Positions 1-8,434 are shown, counted from the first letter of the stretch. The stretch is 64,000 bases of DNA from JAJDTR01 sp965220415 (GCA_965220415.1 OZ244829.1:3534001-3598000), one strand, 5' to 3'. Program-made: numbers and translations. The notes: generated from the sequence alone by a model not told the origin.

Positions 1-63
1 TATCGCCCGCGCTATCCGCTTGGTTGATCGCACTCTACAAAATGTACTTTTCAAACAGGTTCT
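1..63 (+). repeat. Right end of a MITE-like element (family H) with a 35-bp repeat remnant
   Basis: The window opens inside a copy of the 35-bp repeat, ending TTGATC near position 29. It is followed by the right end of family H, which ends TTCAAACAGGTTC. The same junction occurs at about 13185-13216 and 34145-34177. The left end lies outside the window. Confidence 0.6.
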
Positions 64-389
64 TAAGCGGCTTGTTAGCATTTTATGAAACGGAGAATTC
101 CTTTGCCGGAGCGGGTTCTCAGGAAACGTAATGCTAACAGAAAAAAGTTCTGCCGCCATGGCAGATTGCCCGCTACAATATACCATATACATGTTAAGTT
201 GTCAATCTAACATTGACGAGTTGCGGGGGAAGAAAAGTTGGCTGACAGCGGTTATCAGGGCATAGCCAAACTGTATGCTCCCAGTTTAACGCCCATCAAG
301 CACTATCGGAGCAAGTCCTTGACTCGGGGAATGAAGCAATTCAATTGCCTCCACGGGGCATTCCTCGAAAAGGTATCAAAGAGTATAGT

Positions 390-588
390 TATACTCCCCG
401 TTGGGTATTATTGCGCTTTCTTTTCCAGTGATAATTGTTTCTAATAGGACTTACGCAGCACCAGCAGGTCGGGAATCGGAGGTCCCTCGTACAAGGGTCG
501 CGACCTGGAGATCGCGGGATCTCTATCGCACTCGCTATTCACTCGCTTGATCCTACAGAAGATGCAATTTCTGACAGTGCGGAATATA
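390..588 (+). repeat. MITE-like repeat, family A copy 1, carrying a 35-bp insert
   Basis: The ends are imperfect inverted repeats: TATACTCCCCG on the left, and a right end whose complement begins TATATTCCGCACTG. The body is closely matched at 970-1168, 22952-23115 and 24165-24327. The last two copies lack the insert and are about 164 bp long. No coding potential is visible. TATA-flanked ends fit an IS630-type MITE with a TA target, but this is inference. Confidence 0.7.
516..552 (+). repeat. 35-bp interspersed repeat inside family A copy 1
   Basis: The unit starts GGGATCTCTATCGC and ends CGCTTGATC. Against the empty copies at 23066 and 24280, it adds exactly 35 bases between AGATCGC and TCCTACAG. 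Confidence 0.8.
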
Positions 589-699
589 TTCTAGTCAGCA
601 AGATTACCGTACCTACAACGAGTTATTTTGGAAAGATGTCTATTTGTAATATTGTTCTGGGGTTTGTATTAATTTATCTCTGTTTCGGATAGATTGATT

Positions 700-778
700 G
701 TCCCTTGGTTGTGCGCCGATTTTCGGTTAAATTCCTAATATAGAGACTAAAATATAAATATGTTAGTAATAGTAGTAG
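700..778. other. Probable DNA-unwinding element with DnaA-trio motif
   Basis: Positions about 715-770 are strongly AT-rich. Read on the minus strand, 762-778 is CTACTACTATTACTAAC, a run of CTA/TTA triplets like the Bacillus DnaA-trio. It is separated by a few G/C bases from two near-consensus DnaA boxes at 783-799. Box, GC spacer, trio and AT-rich DNA in that order is the known basal unwinding arrangement of bacterial origins. Confidence 0.6.
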
Positions 779-782
779 GGGA

Positions 783-956
783 TGTGGATATGTGGACAAC
801 TGCCGGAATCCGTTATAGGACTTAGGATAGAGGCTGTGGATTGGATGTGGATGAAATTTCCACTTATCCACAGCCAATCCACAGGGAGAATCTTATCCAC
901 ATCCATCCACAAGAAAATCACAAGTTATCCACATATTTGTCCACAAGTTATCCACA
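783..956. other. oriC DnaA-box cluster downstream of dnaA
   Basis: Four perfect TTATCCACA boxes lie on the plus strand at 864-872, 893-901, 925-933 and 948-956. Weaker boxes are present at 783-791 and 791-799 in the opposite orientation, and at about 835. Together with the boxes at 2692-2867 this makes a two-part origin flanking dnaA. Confidence 0.88.
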
Positions 957-969
957 ATAACAACGAACC

Positions 970-1168
970 TATACCGTGCGTTGGGTATTATTGCGCTTAC
1001 TTTTCCAGTGATAATCGTTTCCAATAGGACTTACGTAGCACCAGCAGGTCGGGAATCGGAGTTCCCTCGTACAAGGGTCGCGACCTGGAGATCGCGGGAT
1101 CTCTATCGCACTCGCTATCCGCTCGTTTGATCCTACAGAAGACGCAACTTCCAGCAGCGCGGAGTATA
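970..1168 (+). repeat. MITE-like repeat, family A copy 2, carrying a 35-bp insert
   Basis: It is nearly the same as 390-588, with terminal TATACCGTGCG and a right-end complement TATACTCCGCGCTG. It abuts the 3' end of dnaA. The DnaA-box cluster lies between the two family A copies, so the origin is bracketed by direct repeats. Confidence 0.7.
1096..1132 (+). repeat. 35-bp interspersed repeat inside family A copy 2
   Basis: It sits at the same point in its host element as the copy at 516-552 and differs from it by a few bases. Confidence 0.8.
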
Positions 1169-1180
1169 GATTTGGATTAA

Positions 1181-2551
1181 TTATTTCAAGTCTTCAATCA
1201 GGAAATTGACAGCTCGGTTTAGCTCCGTATCTTGTTGAATCCCGTTTGCGATGCGATCACAGGCATGCATGACTGTCGTATGGTCGCTCCTTCCGAAAGC
1301 GGTTGCGATTTCGGCAAAGGAGAGACCGGTCAACGTACGGCAGAGGTACATTCCGATTTGTCTGGGGTGAACCAGTTGTTTGGTTCGCTTGGAGGATTTT
1401 AGGTCCGAGGCTTTGACGCGATAATAGGCTGCCACCGCTTTTAGGATATCCTCCGCCGTGATTGCCGAATGGCCGCGTTTGGGCGGCGGACCCGTGTGAT
1501 TGCCGAGTACCCTGTAAGCGAATTCGTCGGTTAGTTCTTCTTTGAAAAGACTGGCTTCGGTGACCAGTCGGAGCAGGGCGCCTTCAAGTTCGCGTATGTT
1601 CGTTTGCATGATGTCAGCGATGGCGTTCAACACCGGATCGGGTACGGTATCGAATCCGTGATCCTCGCATTTTTGGCGAAGTATGGCGACGCGCGTTTCA
1701 AATTGCGGCGCTTCGATTTCGGCTACCATGCCCCATTCGAAGCGCGAACGCAGTCTTTCCTCGACCGCTTCGAGGTTCTTCGGCGGTCGATCACTCGTCA
1801 TCACAACCTGATTCGAGTTTTGGTGCAATTCATTGAAGGTGTGAAAGAATTCCTCCTGTGTCCCGTCTTTTCGCTGAAGAAATTGAATGTCGTCAATTAG
1901 GAGTACGTCGGCGGTTCGGTATTTGCCGCGAAAATCTTGGGAGGTGGTACGAACGATGATAGAATCGATATACTCGTTCATGAAGGTTTCGGAGGTCACG
2001 TAGAGCACCTTGAGTTCCGGGTGGATTTCGTGAACGCGATTCCCGATGGCATGAAGGAGATGGGTTTTTCCAAGTCCCACGCCGCCGCAAAAGAATAAAG
2101 GGTTATAAACTTCCCCCGGATTCTCCGAAGCTGCCACCGCGGCGGCATGGCTCAAGCGGTTGTTGGTTCCGATGACAAACCGGTCAAAGGTGTATCGCGG
2201 GTTTAAGGTTGCGCCGCCAGCGGGTGGTTCTGGAGGGTCGGTGGAGAGTTCCGTGTTATCCGAAGCCTCTGAACTCGTTGAGTTGGCGCTTGAACGCGAT
2301 TGGGGATCGGGTTCGGTAACCTCGATATTAAGGGTACCGCTTTGACCAACCGATTTTTTTAGAGCGCTGTTAATATCCGTCGAAAATCGAGATTCTATCT
2401 GGTCTTTCGCCAAAGTTGCAGGAACTGTGAGAGTTAGTTTGCTACCGGTCAAATCCGTCGGTTTAGCTTGGCGGAGGTAAACATCGTCACGTGCCGTGTC
2501 GCTGAGGTCAGACAGTATTTCTGTCCAGATTTTTTCGGGGGTATGCCGCAT
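1181..2551 (-). CDS. dnaA: Chromosomal replication initiator protein DnaA
   Basis: This 456-residue protein binds DnaA boxes and, in the ATP form, melts oriC. The N-terminal domain (about 1-85) is followed by a Ser/Pro-rich linker and the AAA+ domain from about 117. Walker A is GGVGLGKT at about 156-163 and Walker B is LLIDD at about 216. The C-terminal DNA-binding domain contains the family signature around GRSDHTTVMHA. Length is normal. The ATG start is preceded by TAGGA. DnaA boxes lie on both sides of the gene, so autoregulation is likely. dnaN does not follow; a repeat lies beyond the 3' end. Confidence 0.98.
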   Translation of the reverse strand: MRHTPEKIWTEILSDLSDTARDDVYLRQAKPTDLTGSKLTLTVPATLAKDQIESRFSTDINSALKKSVGQSGTLNIEVTEPDPQSRSSANSTSSEASDNTELSTDPPEPPAGGATLNPRYTFDRFVIGTNNRLSHAAAVAASENPGEVYNPLFFCGGVGLGKTHLLHAIGNRVHEIHPELKVLYVTSETFMNEYIDSIIVRTTSQDFRGKYRTADVLLIDDIQFLQRKDGTQEEFFHTFNELHQNSNQVVMTSDRPPKNLEAVEERLRSRFEWGMVAEIEAPQFETRVAILRQKCEDHGFDTVPDPVLNAIADIMQTNIRELEGALLRLVTEASLFKEELTDEFAYRVLGNHTGPPPKRGHSAITAEDILKAVAAYYRVKASDLKSSKRTKQLVHPRQIGMYLCRTLTGLSFAEIATAFGRSDHTTVMHACDRIANGIQQDTELNRAVNFLIEDLK

Positions 2552-2691
2552 AATGATTATTCCTACAGCAGAGCGGTGTTAGGGTTCGTGCGGATACTGA
2601 CACACGGATGTGTATAGGGATACAGCGTGCCGCAAAACTTATGTCAAGAAAGGTATTCTGTCGGCTGGTAAATCGAGGAGAAAACGACGCG

Positions 2692-2867
2692 ATATCCACA
2701 AGTTATCCACAACCCATCCACAATTATCTGCCGTGCAGATTTAAGAATTCAAGATGCCGTGAAACCAGTAGGGAGGGGATGTGTAACGACTGTAGAATTT
2801 CGGGCAGAGGTAGGCAAAATTGGCTCAGAATCTAGGTTGTCCACAAGTTATCCACAACCTATCCACG
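2692..2867. other. Second oriC DnaA-box cluster upstream of dnaA
   Basis: TTATCCACA occurs at 2703-2711 and 2848-2856. Near-matches are ATATCCACA at 2692-2700, TTGTCCACA at 2837-2845 and CTATCCACG at 2859-2867. The boxes overlap the presumed dnaA promoter region, so they may serve both initiation and autoregulation. Confidence 0.8.
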
Positions 2868-3263
2868 AATTCGTCACCGTGTCCAAATCCTCTCAACGTA
2901 AACAACTAAGTATAGCACGAAAGCGGATTTTGGGCAACAAGAAAATTGGAAAAAAATGACAGAAATCGGTCGTATTTGGTGTTCCTTAAATATGTCGTAA
3001 TTTCGTCCGGTAAATCTCGGTAAACCCACGCCAGGTGGGCGTTTGACGCAGGTTGGTACGAGCAAGAATCTACCTCAAATTGGGCTAAAGAAGAGAATCG
3101 GGGATTCATGGTGCTGCAGGAAATAACGATTGTTAGTCCCCGAGGGGTTGATTGGAACGGAAAGTGTTTGGAATTTGCACGTGAAGTTGGGTTTCGCCGT
3201 ATTTTGGTACGAGAAGATGTCGGAGAGCGGAAATGGTTGGAAAACTGAAGGGAATGGTTGTTG

Positions 3264-3370
3264 ATGGCTCAACCCAACCACGTGGCTGAATCGCGACGAT
3301 TACCAACTGTGGACAAGTCGGGAATCGGAATTCCCTCCTACCGGTAGGTTTGTAGAGCGGTTGTTGCAGG
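3264..3370 (+). repeat. Direct repeat, family C copy 1
   Basis: About 105 bp, closely repeated at 4189-4288. It contains the palindromic core GGGAATCGGAATTCCC and ends in TTTGTAGAGCGGTTGTTG. No gene is visible between the origin boxes and rpmH; this stretch is made of repeats. Confidence 0.65.
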
Positions 3371-3551
3371 GGAAACGCATCTAAATTTTCTACTCGTCAA
3401 AAAGAGATTCGTGCTAAGTTTGTGATAATTTTCTTCGGGGTAGTAGGTTGGGTTGAACGGGATTCTGTTAATAATCGCTGATCTTAGAGGAGATTACGGG
3501 GGCCGACTTTGCCTGAACGTGCCAAAATTCGAGTGAAACCCAACATTAATC
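3363..3551 (+). repeat. Dispersed repeat, family E, inverted relative to 19825-20012
   Basis: It begins with GTTGCAGGGGAAACGCA and ends in GTGAAACCCAACATTAATC. The reverse complement of 19825-20012 matches over about 190 bp with scattered differences. No open frame is shared by the two copies. Confidence 0.6.
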
Positions 3552-3699
3552 TCATCTTCCGCATAATAGACTTCTGTAATCTCGAATTGTCACATATCAG
3601 ATCTTGGGGTATATATTTACAACCGAGAAAAAATCACCAAGGTACTACCGTGAGTCCAATTGATTGACCTGTTTTGCCCTTCCATCATCAACTTCATTG

Positions 3700-3860
3700 C
3701 CACCAAGTAACACACCACATGGCGCTCCTCTGGAGCGCGGGACTCTGGACATGTCGCATTCTATTGACATTTCGATCCTCTGGATCGAGGAAAGGACTTC
3801 GACTAGAACGTGTTACTTGCCGAATGAATTATTCCGACAGGGATAATAGGGTGCTACCAA
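3700..3860 (+). repeat. Dispersed hairpin repeat, family F copy 1
   Basis: It contains a hairpin at about 3828-3847 (ATTATTCC, GACA, GGGATAAT). It also has CAAGTAACAC and GTGTTACTTG as an inverted pair. The same elements recur at 8640-8730 and 8985-9055. Confidence 0.55.
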
Positions 3861-3901
3861 ATAAATTCTGTAAACCCGAAAAATACGTGCGGAGAGTAGG
3901 T

Positions 3902-4174
3902 TATACCGTGCGCTGCCAGAAATTGCGCTTTCAAGATTTAAGGCTTGCTTCGCCAATTTTAGAGTTAGCACCAAGCGAACGAATATTGAATGGGGAAACG
4001 TCCGTAGTTTCCACCTGTGGGATCTCTATGGGATCTCTATCGCCTTCGTTATTCTCTCAGTTGATCGCTCATTATCCATTCGCTTGATCCCCTCTGGGGC
4101 TACCAAGATTTAAATAGGTCGCGACCTGGAGATCGCTCCTACAAAATAAGCACTTCTCAGCAGCGTGGGGTATA
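3902..4174 (+). repeat. MITE-like repeat, family B copy 1, with nested 35-bp repeats
   Basis: The terminal repeats are TATACCGTGCGCTG on the left and the complement of CAGCGTGGGGTATA on the right. Family B shares its ends and its right-hand 50 bp with family A. A second copy is at 11398-11636. Confidence 0.7.
4019..4089 (+). repeat. 35-bp repeat nested inside another 35-bp repeat
   Basis: The outer unit starts at 4019, is interrupted after GGGATCTCTAT by a complete inner unit (4030-4065), then resumes and ends TTGATC at 4089. The equivalent site in family B copy 2 (11516-11552) has one uninterrupted unit. Confidence 0.75.
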
Positions 4175-4188
4175 TAACCTTGGTCGGG

Positions 4189-4288
4189 CGTTCAACCCAA
4201 CCACGTGGCTGAATAGCGACAATCACCAAACGTGGACACGTCGGGAATCGGAATTCCCTCCTACCAGTAGGTTTGTAGAGCGGTTGTT
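4189..4288 (+). repeat. Direct repeat, family C copy 2
   Basis: It matches 3264-3370. Its right end lies ten bases before the -35 box of the rpmH promoter. Confidence 0.65.
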
Positions 4289-4298
4289 GGGAAAAGAC

Positions 4299-4328
4299 TT
4301 GACAAACTCGGCGCGGATAGACTATCAT
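4299..4328 (+). promoter_or_regulatory. Sigma-70-type promoter for rpmH
   Basis: A TTGACA box at 4299-4304 and TATCAT at 4323-4328 are separated by 18 bases. They lie about 40 bases ahead of the rpmH start, with nothing else between. Confidence 0.7.
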
Positions 4329-4370
4329 TCGTTGGTTTTATGCAGGCACATTTTTCGAAAGGAGCCTCTC

Positions 4371-4505
4371 GTGAAACGTACATTTCAGCCGCATAATCGC
4401 AAACGAAAAAACAAAATGGGATTTCGGATACGCATGTCCACGAAGAACGGCCGAAAAATCCTCGCGCGGCGAAGACTAAAGGGCCGCCGCACCCTTAGCG
4501 CATAG
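4371..4505 (+). CDS. rpmH: 50S ribosomal protein L34
   Basis: A 44-residue basic protein starting MKRTFQPHNRKRKNKMGF and ending in the usual GRRTLSA-type tail, the complete length for L34. The start is GTG, chosen because AAAGGAG at 4358-4364 is correctly spaced; a longer reading frame upstream would run through the promoter. In most bacteria rnpA follows at once and yidC is close by. Here only 77 bases separate rpmH from an unrelated gene, so that block has been broken. Confidence 0.97.
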   Translation: MKRTFQPHNRKRKNKMGFRIRMSTKNGRKILARRRLKGRRTLSA

Positions 4506-4582
4506 ACCTCTTTCCGAACAAAACCGTCCTCTCCGCTGCCCCTCTTGCGAGCCATCAACCGCTACTTTATCGACTTCGACGC

Positions 4583-5596
4583 ATGCTTCCGGTTGGAAAG
4601 CTAAAAATCGATTTCCTGGAAAGCATTCTTCCCGACTCCGTACGCGATTCCCGTGTCATCGTGGGTGCACGGGTCGGGGAGGATGCGGCTGTCATTGACT
4701 TCGGCGAAACTTGCCTCGTAGCCAAGACCGACCCGATCACGTTTGCTACCGACGAGATTGGTTGGTACCTTGTCTGCGTCAATAGCAATGATATCGCGGC
4801 GATGGGAGCTGTTCCGAAATGGTTGTTGGCGACGATTCTGTTGCCGGAAAATTGCGCCACCGAAGATCTTGTATCAGGCATTATGGCGCAGATTGTCAGC
4901 GCGTGCGAACACTTCGACATCGCGTTGTGCGGCGGGCATACGGAGGTCACGCATGGCTTGGATCGGCCGATTGTCGTCGGGCAGATGCTTGGCGAGGTGC
5001 GGAAGGAGAGATTAATCCTGTCCTCGGGGGCTAAGGAAGGGGATGACCTTATCCTGACAAAAGGACTCGCTATTGAGGCAACCTCGATCATCGCCCGCGA
5101 GCGCGAATCGGAACTGACGGGTAAGTATTCCGCCGCCTTTCTTGCGCGGGCGAAGGAGCACCTCACCTCTCCCGGAATCTCGGTTCTGAAGGATGCGCTG
5201 GCAGCGGCGGATGCCGGAGGCGTACATGCCATGCACGACCCGACGGAGGGCGGGGTTGCAACGGCAGTTCATGAGCTATGCCGAGCCGCACAACTCGGTG
5301 CGGTTGTCCGGCAGGAGCAACTGTTTCTCTCCGAGGAGGCGCGGGGGCTTTGTGCCGAGTTTGAGTTGAATCCGTTGGGCGTCATCTCTTCGGGAGCGTT
5401 GCTGATTGCCGCGTCGCCCGAAAAGACGCACGAGATTGTGGACGCGCTTGGCAAAGAGGGGATTGCCTCGGGCGTTATCGGTCGATTCCACGCTCGGGAC
5501 GAGGGGCTCTGGATTGAAGAGGCAAGCGGAGAGCGGCAGCCGCTTCCGATCTTCGAGAGTGACGAAATTACGAAGATTTTCGATATTACGGAGTAG
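4583..5596 (+). CDS. AIR-synthase-related (HypE-like) protein
   Basis: This 337-residue protein has the PurM/HypE fold order. An N-terminal ATP-binding half begins MLPVGKLKIDFL and includes GEDAAVID and CGGHTEVT. The C-terminal half carries DPTEGGVATAVHEL and NPLGVISSGALL. HypE dehydrates a carbamoylated C-terminal cysteine when making the cyanide ligand of NiFe hydrogenases. Here the protein ends DEITKIFDITE with no terminal PRIC-type cysteine, and no hyp or hydrogenase genes are nearby. It is therefore better called an AIR-synthase family protein of unknown substrate. The last 50 or so bases of the gene are duplicated just downstream. Confidence 0.8.
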   Translation: MLPVGKLKIDFLESILPDSVRDSRVIVGARVGEDAAVIDFGETCLVAKTDPITFATDEIGWYLVCVNSNDIAAMGAVPKWLLATILLPENCATEDLVSGIMAQIVSACEHFDIALCGGHTEVTHGLDRPIVVGQMLGEVRKERLILSSGAKEGDDLILTKGLAIEATSIIARERESELTGKYSAAFLARAKEHLTSPGISVLKDALAAADAGGVHAMHDPTEGGVATAVHELCRAAQLGAVVRQEQLFLSEEARGLCAEFELNPLGVISSGALLIAASPEKTHEIVDALGKEGIASGVIGRFHARDEGLWIEEASGERQPLPIFESDEITKIFDITE

Positions 5597-5800
5597 GATT
5601 GGAAGGATGGAAGAGAGGGGGGTTAATGGATGGTGGGCAGTGCCCACCCTACATAAGAATTTCAAGATTACGAAGGTTTTCGATAACACAGAGTAGGGTT
5701 GGAAGGGTGGAAGAGAGGAAGGTTGGAAGATTGCCTTTCCGCCACAGGAATTATGGTATGTTTCGGGTAGAATGTCGGGGCAAGATGCCCCTCCTACATA
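5597..5800. repeat. Duplicated gene tail and palindromic hairpin
   Basis: Positions 5662-5717 repeat the last codons and trailer of the preceding gene (5562-5621). Between them is the palindrome GGTGGGCAGTGCCCACC at 5632-5648, also found three times at 36237-36538. No gene is visible. Confidence 0.6.
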
Positions 5801-5956
5801 ACGCAAGTTGCTACCTATTACAGAGAAACCGAGTTTTTGGTTCACGTTCGCTAAATTATAGGTAAATTAGCCCGATTTTCGTGAATCTCGTGTTTCCACG
5901 TTGGAAAAAACTCGGTTTCTGTGCCCCTTTCGAACAAGGTGGCAACTTGGGTTACA
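5801..5956 (+). repeat. MITE-like repeat, family D
   Basis: The left end, AAGTTGCTACCT then AGAAACCGAGTTTTT, is mirrored at the right by AAAAAACTCGGTTTCT then AGGTGGCAACTTG, giving about 155 bp with inverted ends. The left part recurs at 7322-7378, so ispH lies between two partial copies in the same orientation. Confidence 0.55.
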
Positions 5957-5999
5957 TGAGAAAATGGGGCGGTATCCACCCTCCTAGAAATTGTTGATT

Positions 6000-7250
6000 A
6001 TGCCAAGGAAATTTGATGTTCCAATCTACTATCGCAGCCCGGTAATTTCCGTGGTGAAGAAGGCACGGCAGGTTACGGATCCGCGCAAACGGGATCTTTC
6101 GCCATCGGTGCTGGATTTCGGACCGGTTCGGTTCAAGATTTCGCGGCACTTCGGGTTCTGCTACGGCGTCGAAAATGCCATCGAAATCGCTTATCGGGCT
6201 TTGGAGGATCATCCGGAAAAGCAGATATTCCTGCTATCGGAGATGATTCATAATCCTCGCGTGAACGATGACTTACGTCAGCGGGGGATACAGTTCCTCT
6301 GTGATACCTCGGGGCAGCAGCTTATTCCTTTCGACCATTTGAACCCGGACGACATCGTTATTGTGCCGGCGTTCGGCACCACGTTGGAGATTCAGGAGGA
6401 GTTGGCGGGGCGAGGCATCGACCCTTACGCCTTCAACACCACCTGCCCGTTTGTCGAGAAGGTTTGGAAGAAGAGTTACGATATCGGCAGCCTGAATTAT
6501 ACGGTTGTCGTGCATGGGAAGCGTCACCACGAGGAGACGCGCGCGACATTTTCTCACGCCAAGGCGGAAGCGCCCGTCGTAATCGTCCGCGATTTGGAGG
6601 AGGCGAAGCAGCTTGCGCGTGTGATACGTCGAGAGGCGTCAAGAGAGTATTTCTACGAGTATTTTGCGGATCGGCACTCGCCGGATTTTGATCCGGACAG
6701 ACATCTCCAACGCGTCGGCGTCGTGAATCAGACGACGATGCTCGCCACGGAGACGCAGGCGATTGCCGAACTGCTCCGGCAGGCGATGATAGCGCGGTAC
6801 GGCGAAAACGACATCGACGAACACTTCGCCGATACGAATGACACGCTCTGCTACGCAACGAAGGAGAATCAGGATGCCACGGTCGCGCTGATCGAAGACG
6901 GGGGTGATGTCGCCGTCGTCGTCGGAGGCTATAATTCCTCGAATACCAGTCACCTTGTGGAGCTATGTGAAGAGCGGATGCCGACGTACTTCATCTGCGA
7001 TGCAGACGAGATGAGTTCGCCGAAGCGCATTCGACACCTCAATATACACACGAGATCCGTATGCGTGACAACCGATTGGCTTCCGTTGGATTCCAAGGAT
7101 GGGCCGCCGATTGATGTTGTGCTGACGGCGGGTGCGTCTTGCCCGGACTCCCTCCTTGATGAAACCCTCCACAAGATTGTGTCTTGGTTTCCCGCGGCGC
7201 ATTCGGTTGACGCCGTGATGTCGCCTTTTCAGGAACAACTTCCTGCTTAG
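6000..7250 (+). CDS. ispH: 4-hydroxy-3-methylbut-2-enyl diphosphate reductase
   Basis: IspH is the last enzyme of the MEP isoprenoid pathway. It reduces HMBPP to IPP and DMAPP with a [4Fe-4S] cluster. The three cluster cysteines are visible as C54 (HFGFCYGVENA), C149 (NTTCPFVEKV) and C381 (GASCPDSLLDE). The protein is about 416 residues, the long plant/cyanobacterial-type form rather than the roughly 310-residue E. coli form. ATG at 6000 is preferred to an in-frame TTG at 5991; neither has a clear Shine-Dalgarno. It appears monocistronic and is flanked by repeats. Confidence 0.95.
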   Translation: MPRKFDVPIYYRSPVISVVKKARQVTDPRKRDLSPSVLDFGPVRFKISRHFGFCYGVENAIEIAYRALEDHPEKQIFLLSEMIHNPRVNDDLRQRGIQFLCDTSGQQLIPFDHLNPDDIVIVPAFGTTLEIQEELAGRGIDPYAFNTTCPFVEKVWKKSYDIGSLNYTVVVHGKRHHEETRATFSHAKAEAPVVIVRDLEEAKQLARVIRREASREYFYEYFADRHSPDFDPDRHLQRVGVVNQTTMLATETQAIAELLRQAMIARYGENDIDEHFADTNDTLCYATKENQDATVALIEDGGDVAVVVGGYNSSNTSHLVELCEERMPTYFICDADEMSSPKRIRHLNIHTRSVCVTTDWLPLDSKDGPPIDVVLTAGASCPDSLLDETLHKIVSWFPAAHSVDAVMSPFQEQLPA

Positions 7251-7473
7251 TAGCCTTATGGAAGGGCGAAGACGGCACGTTGCTTGGCTGTGGAGTAGCC
7301 GGTATGTGCAATTCTTAGATTAACGCGTGTTGCTACCCATAGCAAAGAAACCGAGTTTTTGGTTCACGTTCGCTAATTTGTTGACATTTGAAAATTAAGC
7401 CAATATTGATTCACTTGAGGCAGTATGTTGGGCAACCACAAGGGTTGCCCCTACATTGGATCAATTTCCGTAG

Positions 7474-7508
7474 GGGATCTCTACCGCCTTCGCTATTCGC
7501 TCAGTTAG
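7474..7508 (+). repeat. 35-bp interspersed repeat, right end altered
   Basis: It begins GGGATCTCTACCGCC but ends CAGTTAG instead of TTGATC. Confidence 0.6.
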
Positions 7509-7540
7509 TGGTTGGGTTTCCCAACCCGTTGGGCGAGGGA

Positions 7541-7576
7541 AGATCTCTATCGCGCTCCCTATTCAGTCGCTTGATC
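7541..7576 (+). repeat. 35-bp interspersed repeat
   Basis: AGATCTCTATCGCGC at the left and CGCTTGATC at the right, inserted in a GGGCGAGGG...CTCGCCCC context. Confidence 0.65.
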
Positions 7577-7771
7577 CTCGCCCCTACGATAGGGACTTAT
7601 CGGCGAATTATGGACACGCCTTACATAAATGTCAACACGCCCTAAGATAATGTCATTTTCCACACTTAACTCTGAAGAGCCTTATAGATAAATCAGTCTG
7701 ATTTTCATCAATCTCGGCGACAGCACAACCCCTCCATACATGACTATATTTTATAGAGAGTTCCGGTAGGC

Positions 7772-8350
7772 ATGAAAAGCATAAATTTCATCGTACCGTT
7801 TACCATCATCCTTTGGAGCGTTCTACTCGGCTGCGAACGCACAAGCGACGACAGTCTCGGTGCTTCTATTATTGGAATAGAGCCCTTGCCCAATTCTCAA
7901 CTAAAACTTCCTATTACAATAACTTTCGATTATATGCCGAAAGGCATAACACTTAATGAGGGGACTAACCAAGGTATCACGTGGAACTTGCAAGGTAACA
8001 TTCTGACCATTAAAAGCGTGAGGTGCTACTATAATCCGCCTAGTAGCAGGCAAGGAAATGCGGAAGTGTATCTAAAATGGGATACGGGAGCCCAACATAT
8101 AATTTATGAATGCGAGAAACCTCCGTTACCAGCTACGACTGTTTCCACAAATCCTCCGTGCGGGTCAACGGTGGTAGTGAACACCCCAATACGTTTAAAG
8201 TTTGACCAACCGGTGCTAGCCGTGAAAAACGCCAGTGGTTCCGGCCGAGATTGGGAAATTCCGGTTTGGCGTCTTCAGCTAGGACGTATTGTTTGGACTA
8301 ACCGGGACGGATCTACCGGCGCCATGAATTGTTCCTACAACATACGCTAG
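7772..8350 (+). CDS. Predicted lipoprotein, function unknown
   Basis: A 192-residue protein. It starts with a short basic N-terminus, a hydrophobic segment and the lipobox SVLLGC, so Cys21 should be lipidated and the protein anchored in a membrane facing the periplasm. The remainder is beta-rich with six further cysteines. Two segments, GIEPLPNSQLKLPITITFD and a later one from about residue 118 (TNPPCGSTVVVNTPIRLKFD), look like paired Ig-like SbsA-type repeats. I do not recognise a specific function. It stands alone between repeat tracts. Confidence 0.75.
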   Translation: MKSINFIVPFTIILWSVLLGCERTSDDSLGASIIGIEPLPNSQLKLPITITFDYMPKGITLNEGTNQGITWNLQGNILTIKSVRCYYNPPSSRQGNAEVYLKWDTGAQHIIYECEKPPLPATTVSTNPPCGSTVVVNTPIRLKFDQPVLAVKNASGSGRDWEIPVWRLQLGRIVWTNRDGSTGAMNCSYNIR

Positions 8351-8434
8351 AAGGAGACTAGCTAAAAATTGGGCGTAAGTGTTTTGTGGTTAGTGGTCAG
8401 TAAAACCCCAGTGCCATGCGACGGGCAATGAAGA

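Larger units (their letters stand above)
7251..7771. repeat. Intergenic repeat mosaic
   Basis: A partial family D end lies at 7322-7378. Two 35-bp repeat copies lie at 7474-7508 and 7541-7576. Between them is TGGTTGGGTTTCCCAACC, a small hairpin. No gene is seen. Confidence 0.55.

Noticed and set aside
390..692. Small plus-strand frames in the origin region
   Set aside because: They run through repeats and the 35-bp insert and have no ribosome site.
3787..3800. GAGGAAAG as part of RNase P RNA near rpmH
   Set aside because: The surrounding conserved P4 and J elements are missing, and the same stretch recurs in family F repeats.
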